Origin: Stenotrophomonas maltophilia
GTDB lineage: Bacteria > Pseudomonadota > Gammaproteobacteria > Xanthomonadales > Xanthomonadaceae
Direction of reading: 5' to 3'
Length of the DNA: 64,000 bases
Assembly: GCF_004684085.1 (NCBI RefSeq)
Contig: NZ_SRHZ01000048.1
Span: 62,001 to 126,000, forward strand
The notes beneath the pieces were generated by a model, which saw nothing but the letters and a program-made list of their open reading frames with translations, ran no database searches and was not told where the DNA came from. Below, in pieces: positions 31,737-39,250 of this stretch (the stretch's first letter is position 1; the number at the start of each line of letters is the position of its first letter). A program made the translations under genes and the position numbers.

Positions 31737-32261
31737 ATGCCGATGGCCGTGCCCGCCACCTCCAGCGCCGCGCTGGCGGGGTTCTACCGCGAACACCATG
31801 GCTGGCTGCTGGGCTGGCTGCGCCGCCGCACCCACAACGCCGACTGCGCCGCCGACCTGACCCAGGACACCTTCCTGCGCCTGCTCAGCCGGCGCGTCGA
31901 TCCATCCGAACTGCGCCTGCCGCGCGCCTACCTCAGCACCATCGCGCACGCCCTGCTGGTCAACCACTGGCAGCGCGCGGACCTGGAACGCGCCTATCTG
32001 GCCGCGCTGGCCGCACAACCGGAGCCGGTGCATCCCTCGGCGGAAGCGCGCACGCAGGCGTTGCAGCTGCTGCATGCCATTGCTGACATGTTGTCCGGCC
32101 TGGCCGAGCGGCCACGGCGTGCCTTCCTGCTGGCCCGCTTGTCCGGACTGGGCTATGCGGAGATCGGCCAACAGCTGGGCGTATCCGAGCGCATGGTCAA
32201 GAAGTACATGGCGCAGGCCATGCTGCACTGCCTGCGTCTGTCCGGCGACGCGGCGGCATGA
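31737..32261 (+). CDS. fecI: FecI-type ECF sigma factor
   Basis: A 174-residue extracytoplasmic-function sigma factor. Region 2 reads ADLTQDTFLRLLSRR and PRAYLSTIAHALLVNHW; region 4 reads LSGLGYAEIGQQLGVSERMVKKYMAQAM. It probably directs RNA polymerase to the downstream receptor promoter when released by FecR. Start ATG 31737 lies just after a Fur-box promoter; ATG 31743 is also in frame. Its stop overlaps fecR by 4 nt. Confidence 0.92.
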   Translation: MPMAVPATSSAALAGFYREHHGWLLGWLRRRTHNADCAADLTQDTFLRLLSRRVDPSELRLPRAYLSTIAHALLVNHWQRADLERAYLAALAAQPEPVHPSAEARTQALQLLHAIADMLSGLAERPRRAFLLARLSGLGYAEIGQQLGVSERMVKKYMAQAMLHCLRLSGDAAA

Positions 32262-33202
32262 GTGTGGCATTGGCCAGCCCGGCGCTGGAGCAGGCGGCAG
32301 AGTGGTTCGCGCTGCGCCAGCAGGGATGGAACGACATCGACCGGCAGCGCTGGCACGCCTGGTTGCAGGCCGATGCCGGGCATGCCGATGCATGGCACCG
32401 GGTCGAGTCGGTCTGGCAATCCTTCGCCCCTCTGTCTGCACCGGCGGCAGCAACGGCGCTCGATGCCGCCGGCCGTCGCCGCCGCCGCGCGCTTCGCGGT
32501 CTCGGCGGCGTCCTCGGCGTCGGCGCGGTCTCCCTGCTCGGCCTGCACGGGCTGCGCGAACAACGCGGCTTGCAGACGCAGCGCACCGCGGCCGGTCACA
32601 CCGGGCATTGGACATTGGCCGATGGCAGCCAACTCTGGCTCAACGCCGACAGCGAAGTCACCATCGACATCGGAAACGGCCGCCGCGCCCTGCATCTGCT
32701 GCGCGGCGAACTGTTGCTGCAGACCGGACATCACCCCGCATTCGCCGGGCTGCCTCTGACCGTGCATGTACCTGGCGCGCGCCTGCAGCCGGTCGGCACC
32801 CGCTTCGCGGTCGGGCGCGAAGCGCAGGACAGCCGATTGGACGTGTTCGAGGGCGTGGTGCGGTGCCTGCCGATGTTCGGTAGACCGCTGGATGTGCCTG
32901 CGGGAGGCGCGCTGCAGATTGGACCGTTGGGGGGACTCACAACGGTCGCGGCCGATCCTCTGCGCGGCGACTGGCAGGACGGACGCCTGCAGGTGCAGGA
33001 CACGCAGCTGATCCGGGTGATCGACGAACTGGCCCGCCACCATCGTGGCTATCTGGGCTGTGATCCGGCACTCGCCACATTGAATGTCACCGCGGTATTG
33101 CCGCGGCTGGACAGCCTGCAGGCCCTGAAACTGCTGGCGCGCGCCCTGCCGATCCGCATCGAGCAACGCTGGCCATGGTGGACCGTTGTGCGTCCGGTTT
33201 GA
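32258..33202 (+). CDS. fecR: FecR-type anti-sigma/signal transducer
   Basis: A 314-residue inner-membrane regulator. The N-terminal cytoplasmic part (EQAAEWFALRQQGWNDIDRQRW..WLQADAGHADAWHRV) is the sigma-binding domain, GGVLGVGAVSLLGLHGL the membrane segment, and GHWTLADGSQLWLNADSEV..LLRGELLL the periplasmic FecR domain that contacts the receptor's signalling domain. It follows fecI with a 4-nt overlap and precedes a receptor with such a domain, completing the transducing set. Confidence 0.92.
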   Translation: MSVALASPALEQAAEWFALRQQGWNDIDRQRWHAWLQADAGHADAWHRVESVWQSFAPLSAPAAATALDAAGRRRRRALRGLGGVLGVGAVSLLGLHGLREQRGLQTQRTAAGHTGHWTLADGSQLWLNADSEVTIDIGNGRRALHLLRGELLLQTGHHPAFAGLPLTVHVPGARLQPVGTRFAVGREAQDSRLDVFEGVVRCLPMFGRPLDVPAGGALQIGPLGGLTTVAADPLRGDWQDGRLQVQDTQLIRVIDELARHHRGYLGCDPALATLNVTAVLPRLDSLQALKLLARALPIRIEQRWPWWTVVRPV

Positions 33203-33208
33203 AATGGC

Positions 33209-33249
33209 GGTTCCCTTTCTGCGCGCTCGGCGGGCACTACAAGGGAACC
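33209..33249 (+). promoter_or_regulatory. inverted repeat before the transducing receptor gene
   Basis: GGTTCCCTT (33209-33217) and AAGGGAACC (33241-33249) are perfect 9-bp arms with a 23-nt loop, in the 69-bp gap between fecR and the receptor. It could be an operator, an attenuator that lowers read-through from fecIR, or part of the sigma-dependent promoter. Confidence 0.45.
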
Positions 33250-33271
33250 CATTGCGGATGTTGCCGCCCCC

Positions 33272-36217
33272 ATGAAACTACCCTGCCCTTCCCCTCGCCC
33301 GCTGGCCATCGCGCTGTGCCTGGCCCTGGCCACGCCGTGCCTGTTGCCGGCCGCCGCCCATGCACAGGATGCCGCTGCCGTTCGCTGGCAGATCCCGGCC
33401 GGACCGCTCGACCAGGCCTTGACCACATTCGGCCAGCAGTCGGGCCTGTCCATCGCTGCCGATGCGCGTCTGACCCGCGGCCGCCACAGCGGTGGCGTGC
33501 AGGCCTCGCTCAACACCGAGGCCGCGCTGGCGCAGCTGCTCGCCGGCACCGGCCTGTCGTTCCAGCGTGATGCCAGCGGCGTGGTGCTGCAGGCCGCCCC
33601 CGCCACCGATGCCGGCGTGCGCCAGATCGGCACCCTGCGTGTGGCCGGCCAGGCCAGCGAAGGTGCGTCGCCGTGGGGCCTGGCCGATGCCGATGCCGTT
33701 TACCGCGACAGCGGCTCGCGCGTGCATCTGGACCACCAGCAGCTGGAACGCTTCCGCGGCCAGTCGATTGGCGATGTGCTGGCCGGCGCAGTCGGCGTGC
33801 ACACCGGAGACGTACGCAATGGTGGCGCGCTGGACGTCAACATCCGCGGCCTGCAGGGCCAGAACCGGGTGCCGGTGATCATCGATGGTGGCCAACAGGC
33901 CATCGATGTCTATCGCGGCTATGCCGGCGTACAGCAACGCAGCTACCTCGACCCGGACCTGATCAGCGCGATCAGCATCGAGAAGGGGCCGAGCCTGGCC
34001 GCCAATGCCGCCAGCGCGATCGGTGGCGTGGTCTACATGGAAACGCTGAAGGCCGATGACATCCTCGACGACGGCCAGGCCTGGGGCCTGCGCGTGCGCG
34101 GCGGCGTGGCCGACAACAGCATCGACCGCACCCGTACGTTCAAGCAGATCGCACGTGGCAGCGACAACCGCAACAGCCTGCGCGACCCGCGCGACTGGAA
34201 CGGCAGCGTGGCCTTCGCCCAGCGCGGCGAGGACTGGCAGCTGGTCGCGGCCTATGCACGACGACGCCAGGGCAACTACTTCGCCGGCAGCAACGGCGCG
34301 CATCGCTACGACGACCAGCATCTGTCCAGAGGCGGTACCGGCATGTCCAGCCAGGCCGTTTCCAAGCTGTACCACCCGGGCGATGAAGTCCTGAACACCC
34401 ATACCGACAACGAATCGGCACTGCTGAAATTCACTTGGACGCCCAACCCGGACCAGCGCCTGGAGCTGAGCCATCGTTACTTCAACTCCAGCTTCGGCGA
34501 GATCATGCCGTCGGCGATCGGTCGCGTGGGCGAGTCCAACGAATGGGTGACCTACGTGGACAAGGCCAACACCATGTTCCAGTTCGAGCCGGGCAAGATG
34601 CGGGTCAACGCTACCTCGCTGCGCCATCGTTACCGCCCCGAGGCGTACCCGTGGCTGGACCTGAGCAGCACGCTGTGGTTCACCACCGCCACCAGCCGCA
34701 TGTTCAACAGCAATATCGCCAACACGCCGCTGTTCAAGGAAATGGCCTCCGACCAGATGCCCGACACGCTGGGCGAGACCTACGGCCCTGGGCTGCAGTC
34801 GGACGTGAAGACCCGGCGCTGGGGCCTGGACAGCAGCAACACCACCCGCTTCAGCAATGATCTGGGCGACTGGACGCTGCGCTATGGCGCGTCCTTCCAG
34901 CACGAAGACACCGCACCAAACTCGCCGGTATTGCCGGTGGACTACAACAACAACCGTTACCTGCGCTCGGGCACGCGCCGCGAGGCCAGCGTGGTCGCCT
35001 CGCTGCAGTGGCAGCCGTGGGACTGGCTGTCGCTGACCGCAGGCGGCCGTTTCATCGACTACCGCACCCGCGACCGCAACCGCGTGGCCTTCGTCAGCGA
35101 ATCGCGCGACCTGCGCTACACCTTCGCGCGCCTGAGCAAGGGTGGCCAGCTGCTGCCGGGCTGGTACAAGGAGTGGTACCCGGATGCACAGGGCAACTAC
35201 ACGTACGACTCGCTGCGCGCTACGCCCTATGGCGACAGCACGCTGGGCCAGACCTACGACTTCGACGGCTTCATTCGTGACCCGCGCGGTGCCAACGGCT
35301 TCTACACCAAGCAGATTCCCACCGCCTGGGGCTACAAGCCGGCGATCCGTCGCTCGGGCCACGGCTTTGCGCCCTATGCAGAAGCGCGCTTCAACCTCGA
35401 CGCGGACATGTTCTTCTACGTGAAGTACGCGCAGGGCTGGAAGATGCCCAGCCTGTTCGAGTCGACGCTGGGCAACAGCACCTCGGCACCGGTGGCCGAC
35501 CTGAAGCCCGAGAAGAACCGCTCCTGGGACGTCGGCTTCAGCCTGCTCAAGCAGGACCTGTGGCGTGAGGGTGATCGCCTGGCATTCAAGGTCGCCTGGT
35601 TCAAGAACGATATCGACAACGCCATCACCCGTCGCTTCGATTCCAGCAACTGGGCGTTCTACGTCGACAACGTCGACAACTACACGGTGTCCGGCTACGA
35701 GCTGCAGTCCGGTTATGACGCCGGCATCGCCTACCTGGACCTGTCGGCCAGCTACTACCAGCGCGCGCGCACCTGCGATGCAGCCACCGCCAAGCGCATG
35801 CGCGAAGACCCGTATGCGAAGTGGAGCAAGCTGGACACCACGCCGGACTGCGTGGATGGCGGCTTCGGCACCTCGTTCGTCAACGCGCAGAACCCACCGA
35901 AGTACTCGATCCACAGCACGCTGGGTTTCCGCCTGTTCGACAAGCGACTGGATACCGGCATCCGCCGCACCTACAACAGCGGCCCCACCCATGAACTGGA
36001 CAAGCCCTGGAACACCACCGGCTCGACCGGCCTGCAGAACATCTACCTGCCGACCGCGATCTATGACTTCTATGCGCGCTGGCAATTCACCCCGCGCAGC
36101 GAGGTGGAACTGGTGGTCAGCAACCTGCGCAACACCTACTACATGGACACGCTGGCGATGAGCCTGATGCCCGGCCCGGGCCGCACCACGCGGCTGAACT
36201 TCACCGCACGTTTCTAA
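33272..36217 (+). CDS. TonB-dependent transducing receptor (FecA-type with STN domain)
   Basis: A 981-residue receptor. A signal peptide ends AAAHAQ; residues 30-105 are a secretin/TonB short N-terminal (STN) signalling domain (WQIPAGPLDQALTTFGQQSGLSI, ALAQLLAGTGLSF). A plug with NIRGLQGQNRVPVIIDGGQQ and SIEKGPSLAANAASAIGGVV follows, then a barrel ending LNFTARF. With fecI and fecR upstream, binding of its iron ligand should trigger cell-surface signalling. The plug is more like haem/haemophore or porphyrin-type receptors than ferric citrate; the ligand is unknown. Confidence 0.9.
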   Translation: MKLPCPSPRPLAIALCLALATPCLLPAAAHAQDAAAVRWQIPAGPLDQALTTFGQQSGLSIAADARLTRGRHSGGVQASLNTEAALAQLLAGTGLSFQRDASGVVLQAAPATDAGVRQIGTLRVAGQASEGASPWGLADADAVYRDSGSRVHLDHQQLERFRGQSIGDVLAGAVGVHTGDVRNGGALDVNIRGLQGQNRVPVIIDGGQQAIDVYRGYAGVQQRSYLDPDLISAISIEKGPSLAANAASAIGGVVYMETLKADDILDDGQAWGLRVRGGVADNSIDRTRTFKQIARGSDNRNSLRDPRDWNGSVAFAQRGEDWQLVAAYARRRQGNYFAGSNGAHRYDDQHLSRGGTGMSSQAVSKLYHPGDEVLNTHTDNESALLKFTWTPNPDQRLELSHRYFNSSFGEIMPSAIGRVGESNEWVTYVDKANTMFQFEPGKMRVNATSLRHRYRPEAYPWLDLSSTLWFTTATSRMFNSNIANTPLFKEMASDQMPDTLGETYGPGLQSDVKTRRWGLDSSNTTRFSNDLGDWTLRYGASFQHEDTAPNSPVLPVDYNNNRYLRSGTRREASVVASLQWQPWDWLSLTAGGRFIDYRTRDRNRVAFVSESRDLRYTFARLSKGGQLLPGWYKEWYPDAQGNYTYDSLRATPYGDSTLGQTYDFDGFIRDPRGANGFYTKQIPTAWGYKPAIRRSGHGFAPYAEARFNLDADMFFYVKYAQGWKMPSLFESTLGNSTSAPVADLKPEKNRSWDVGFSLLKQDLWREGDRLAFKVAWFKNDIDNAITRRFDSSNWAFYVDNVDNYTVSGYELQSGYDAGIAYLDLSASYYQRARTCDAATAKRMREDPYAKWSKLDTTPDCVDGGFGTSFVNAQNPPKYSIHSTLGFRLFDKRLDTGIRRTYNSGPTHELDKPWNTTGSTGLQNIYLPTAIYDFYARWQFTPRSEVELVVSNLRNTYYMDTLAMSLMPGPGRTTRLNFTARF

Positions 36218-36233
36218 GCCCTGCGGATGCGGC

Positions 36234-36267
36234 AGCGCCCCGGAGAAATCCTCCCCGGGGCGCTTGC
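36234..36267 (+). terminator. hairpin terminator after the transducing receptor gene
   Basis: AGCGCCCCGG and CCGGGGCGCT arms, with a short loop around GAGAAATCCTC, followed by TTGCTTG. It lies 17 nt after the stop. Confidence 0.7.
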
Positions 36268-36287
36268 TTGCGGCGGCTCACGCTCTG

Positions 36288-36434
36288 GCAGGTGCCAACC
36301 CTGGTTGGCACAGCGACTCAGCACCGGTAGGTGCCAACCTTGGTTGGCACAGCGACTGAGCACTGGTAGGTGCCAACCTCGGTTGGCACAGCGACTGAGC
36401 ACTGGTAGGTGCCAACCTTGGTTGGCACAGCGAA
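36288..36434 (+). repeat. tandem array of four SMAG-like REPs with exact 39-bp period
   Basis: GTAG feet occur at 36288 (GCAG variant), 36327, 36366 and 36405, exactly 39 bp apart. Each unit has a 24-nt palindrome GTAGGTGCCAACC(T/C)(T/C)GGTTGG... plus a conserved 15-nt spacer (AGCGACT(G/C)AGCAC(T/C)G). Loop bases vary while stems are constant. The last unit is truncated 4 nt before the SMR gene stop. Confidence 0.92.
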
Positions 36435-36437
36435 GCG

Positions 36438-36761
36438 TTACTTCGCAGTACTCAGCAACAGCACCGCAACAGTGACCAGACCGATGCCGACCCAGCCGAT
36501 CGGGCGCAGGCGGTTGCCAAACAGCAGGCGGCCGCAGGTGGCGGTACCGATCACGCCGATCGCTCCCCACATTGCATAGGCGGTGGCCAGATCCATGTAA
36601 CGCACGGCCTGGCCCAGCAGGGCGAAGGCGATCCAGACCAGGACAATCGCGCCGACGCCCCAACGCCAGCGGCGGAAGCCTTCCGACTTGGCCACCATCA
36701 TGTTGGCGGCGACGTCGATCAGTGCCGAACAGATCACGAAAAACAGGGCCAGGGTATTCAT
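36438..36761 (-). CDS. small multidrug resistance (SMR) family protein, MdtI-like
   Basis: A 107-residue protein with four transmembrane helices typical of SMR exporters, including AATTAYAMWG-like LATAYAMWGAIGVIGTATCG. It resembles MdtI, which works as a heterodimer with MdtJ to export spermidine. The start ATG shares one base with the stop of the partner SMR gene. It lacks an obvious first-helix acidic residue position other than Asp16 (SALIDVAANMMV) in place of the usual Glu14. Confidence 0.82.
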   Translation of the reverse strand: MNTLALFFVICSALIDVAANMMVAKSEGFRRWRWGVGAIVLVWIAFALLGQAVRYMDLATAYAMWGAIGVIGTATCGRLLFGNRLRPIGWVGIGLVTVAVLLLSTAK

Positions 36762-37114
36762 CAGTGCGCCTCCCCGAGAGTGACGCAGACGATGCCGACC
36801 ACCGCCAGCACCAGGCCGGCCAGCTGCTGCAGCGACAGGCTTTCACCGAAGACGGTGAGTCCGACCACGGTCAGCAGGGTCAGGCCCAGCCCTTCCCACA
36901 CGGCGTAGGCCACGCCCACGGCAATGCGGCGCACTGACTGCGCCAGGAAGAAGTAGGACAGCGCCAGCGCGCCGGCCATGATCAGATACCCGGTCCAGCC
37001 ACCATCACGGGCGGCATGGGCCATGAACGAGGTGCCGACCACTTCGGCGACGATCGCCACGGTCAGGCAGGCCCAGGCGACCAGCGCGCCACGGGCGGGA
37101 ACAGTACGGGACAT
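36761..37114 (-). CDS. small multidrug resistance (SMR) family protein, MdtJ-like
   Basis: A 117-residue four-helix exporter subunit. The conserved Glu lies in helix 1 (VAIVAEVVGTSFM), with VGVAYAVWEGLGLTLLTVVG and a C-terminal hydrophobic helix. Paired with the MdtI-like gene by 1-nt overlap, so the two probably form an antiparallel heterodimer. Spermidine or a toxic cation is the likely substrate. The divergent LysR gene may regulate it. Confidence 0.85.
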   Translation of the reverse strand: MSRTVPARGALVAWACLTVAIVAEVVGTSFMAHAARDGGWTGYLIMAGALALSYFFLAQSVRRIAVGVAYAVWEGLGLTLLTVVGLTVFGESLSLQQLAGLVLAVVGIVCVTLGEAH

Positions 37115-37273
37115 GTGAAGCTCCTTGCAGGACGGGGACCGCGCCGCCTCATCAATAGATCCACGCCGTGCGTGGGGGTCCGGAACGCCCCGCAGACAGG
37201 GGCGACGGCGATCAGTATCATCGTCTTTTACGGCGGGATCAAAATGGATTCCATCGACAGGAGCGATGGATCA

Positions 37274-38125
37274 ATGCCCTACTCCCCTGAATCCCTGCAG
37301 GCCTTCGTGGAAGCTGCGGCGCTGGGCTCGTTCTCGGCCGCCGCGCGACGCCTGCGCAAGACCCAATCAACGGTCAGTACCGCCATCGCCCATCTGGAGG
37401 CCGACCTGGGTGTGACCTTGTTCGACCGCAGCGGCCGCTACCCGCAGCTGACCGAGGCCGGGCGACAGGTACTGGGCCACGCGCAGGAGATCCTTGCCGC
37501 CGATGCCCGCCTGCAGCAGCTGAGCGTGCGCCTGGCCGCGCCGGTCGAAGCGCGGCTGACCGTGGTGTTTTCCGATGTCTACCAGCTCGATCCGGATCAG
37601 CGGATCCTGCAACGCTTCGCCGAGGCGTTCCCGGAGATCGAACTGGAATGGCTGGATGCCGAGGGCGAGGACGTGCTGGAACTGGTCGGCAACGGCCGCG
37701 CCGCGCTGGGCCTGCTGCCACGGCAGGAGCGCTATCCGGATGCACTTGTGGCGCGACCGCTGGCCCACCACAGCGAGCTGTCGGTGTACGTGGCGCGCGA
37801 ACATCCGCTGGCCAGCGCCGGGCGTCGCGCCGCCGCGCAACTGGCGCGGCATCGGCAGGTGCGCCTGAGCGCGGAAGTCGATCAATCCCGCGTGGTCACC
37901 GGCCTGGCCTGGACCGCCACCGACTATCTGATGGTGATGGAGATGGCCGAGGACGGCATCGGCTGGGCCGAACTGCCGCGCGCACTGGTGCAGCGCTATG
38001 ACCGTGGGCGACTGGTGGAACTGGCGCTGCCCGGCTGGCCGCGGCGCATCCACAGCGCCCTGCTGTGGCGCCGCGATGCGCCGCCGGGACCGGCCGCACT
38101 GTGGTGGGCCGACGCACTGGGGTGA
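37274..38125 (+). CDS. LysR family transcriptional regulator
   Basis: A 283-residue LysR regulator. The N-terminal winged HTH is SLQAFVEAAALGSFSAAARRLRKTQSTVSTAIAHLEADLG with core AAARRLRKTQSTVS; the C-terminal substrate-binding fold starts RLTVVFSDVYQLD. ATG 37274 follows AGGAG and starts MPYSPESLQAF, the usual LysR N-terminus; ATG 37244 would add 10 residues. It is divergent from the SMR pair, whose transcription it may control. The effector is unknown. Confidence 0.87.
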   Translation: MPYSPESLQAFVEAAALGSFSAAARRLRKTQSTVSTAIAHLEADLGVTLFDRSGRYPQLTEAGRQVLGHAQEILAADARLQQLSVRLAAPVEARLTVVFSDVYQLDPDQRILQRFAEAFPEIELEWLDAEGEDVLELVGNGRAALGLLPRQERYPDALVARPLAHHSELSVYVAREHPLASAGRRAAAQLARHRQVRLSAEVDQSRVVTGLAWTATDYLMVMEMAEDGIGWAELPRALVQRYDRGRLVELALPGWPRRIHSALLWRRDAPPGPAALWWADALG

Positions 38126-38129
38126 ACCG

Positions 38130-38196
38130 AAAAAGGGGACGGAGGGGATTAAGTCGTTTGTGGCACAAACGACTTAATCCCCTCCGTCCCCCTTTT
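38130..38196. terminator. long palindromic repeat (copy 1) between convergent genes
   Basis: An arm AAAAAGGGGACGGAGGGGAT continuing to TAAGTCGTTTGTG (38130-38162) and its near-perfect inverse (38165-38196), followed by T-rich sequence in both directions. It fills the gap between the LysR gene and the convergent M14 peptidase gene and could work as a bidirectional intrinsic terminator. Related copies lie at 43174 and 45390. Confidence 0.82.
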
Positions 38197-38198
38197 CA

Positions 38199-39119
38199 TC
38201 AACGATGGGCGAGCGCGTAATCCAGCGCCGAGCACACCGCTGCCACCTGCGCGTCGTTGCACTGCTGCGGATTCGCACGCGGGCTGTCCGGGTAGACCTC
38301 GGTGGTGGTGGTGTACTTCGCACCGGTAATGCCGGCACACAGGCCCAGCTTCACCAGCGGGTACTCGATCACGCCATGCGCCACCACCGCCGAACCGATG
38401 ATCTCGCCCTTGTCGTCAGCCGGCGCGATGTGGGTGACCTTCTCCACCGCAGCGATCACCGCCTGCTGGAACGCCGCCTGCGGGGCCTCGCTGTCATCCA
38501 CCAGATAGAAGCCATCGGGAATCAAGCCCGGCTCGAACGGCTTGCCATCACGTGCGGCCAGCGCCGGACGGAATTCGCTCTCGTCGCTGTCGGTGGTCTC
38601 GTGCAGGTCGATGTGCAGCACGAACTGACCCTTGATCGGTGCGATCAGTTCGATCAACGCGGTCGACTCGCGGGCCGGGCCGTCGGCGCGGAAGTTCCGG
38701 TTCGGATCGATCGCATCGAAATTCCAGCGGTTGATACGCTCGAAGCCCCACGGATTCACGCACGGCGCCACCAGCAGGTTGGCCTTGCCGGCATAGTCGG
38801 CGGCGTGCTTTTCGAGGAACTCCAGCGCGCCCATCACGCCGCTGGTCTCATAACCGTGCACGCCACCGGTGACCAGGGCAGCCGGCAGCGCCGGGTTCCA
38901 GTCGCGGCTGCGCAGGGCGAACAGGGTGTAGCTCTCGCCAGCGTAGTCGAGCTGGCCATAGGCCACCTTGTCGAAGCGCGAAGCCAGCGCCTCGATGCGC
39001 GGCAGCACCTCCTCATCATAGCGACGCAGGCGCTGCTGGCGGCCACGCCACGCCTCCCGTTCCGCCGCTCCCCACGGCTGGCCAGGGGTTCCGACGGGGT
39101 AAAAAGCGGCTTGGGACAT
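38199..39119 (-). CDS. M14 family zinc carboxypeptidase-like protein
   Basis: A 306-residue M14 metallopeptidase. Zinc ligands are His88 and Glu91 (VTGGVHGYETSG) and a His in FVLHIDLHETTDSDESEF; catalytic Glu is likely in YTTTTEVYPDSP or VIEYPLVKLG. No signal peptide is visible, so it is probably cytoplasmic, unlike digestive carboxypeptidases. Related bacterial proteins are M14-family aspartoacylase/succinylglutamate-type enzymes, an alternative assignment. ATG 39117-39119 is preferred to ATG 39146. Confidence 0.83.
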   Translation of the reverse strand: MSQAAFYPVGTPGQPWGAAEREAWRGRQQRLRRYDEEVLPRIEALASRFDKVAYGQLDYAGESYTLFALRSRDWNPALPAALVTGGVHGYETSGVMGALEFLEKHAADYAGKANLLVAPCVNPWGFERINRWNFDAIDPNRNFRADGPARESTALIELIAPIKGQFVLHIDLHETTDSDESEFRPALAARDGKPFEPGLIPDGFYLVDDSEAPQAAFQQAVIAAVEKVTHIAPADDKGEIIGSAVVAHGVIEYPLVKLGLCAGITGAKYTTTTEVYPDSPRANPQQCNDAQVAAVCSALDYALAHR

Positions 39120-39206
39120 GGCGGATCTCAGCGAGTCAGGAAGCAATCGGACACTTTATCACCGGCGCATCGGCATGAACCCGGGATGCATTCCAATAGC
39201 GAATGG

Positions 39207-39229
39207 AATCAGCAATAATTCTCATTTAC
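39207..39229 (+). promoter_or_regulatory. Fur box upstream of the FecA-like receptor
   Basis: The AT-rich stretch AATCAGCAATAATTCTCATT (39207-39226) resembles the Fur dyad at 31711, with the shared half ATTCTCATT. It lies about 22 nt before the receptor start, so repression by Fur under iron sufficiency is likely. Confidence 0.68.
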
Positions 39230-39250
39230 GACCTTCCACAGCCCGCGCCG

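Noticed and set aside
33278-36085. A 935-codon frame antisense to the transducing receptor
   Set aside because: Product has no recognisable domain; the sense frame is an obvious TonB-dependent receptor. Long antisense frames are common at this GC content.
36288-36434. Possible CRISPR array (four regularly spaced repeats)
   Set aside because: The spacers are conserved rather than unique, the repeats are GTAG-footed palindromes found elsewhere, and no cas gene is near. It is a tandem REP array.
37115-37273. A riboswitch (for example guanidine) before the SMR genes
   Set aside because: SMR genes can have guanidine riboswitches, but no ACGR-type motif or convincing paired elements were seen, only a degenerate REP. 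The divergent LysR is a simpler explanation.
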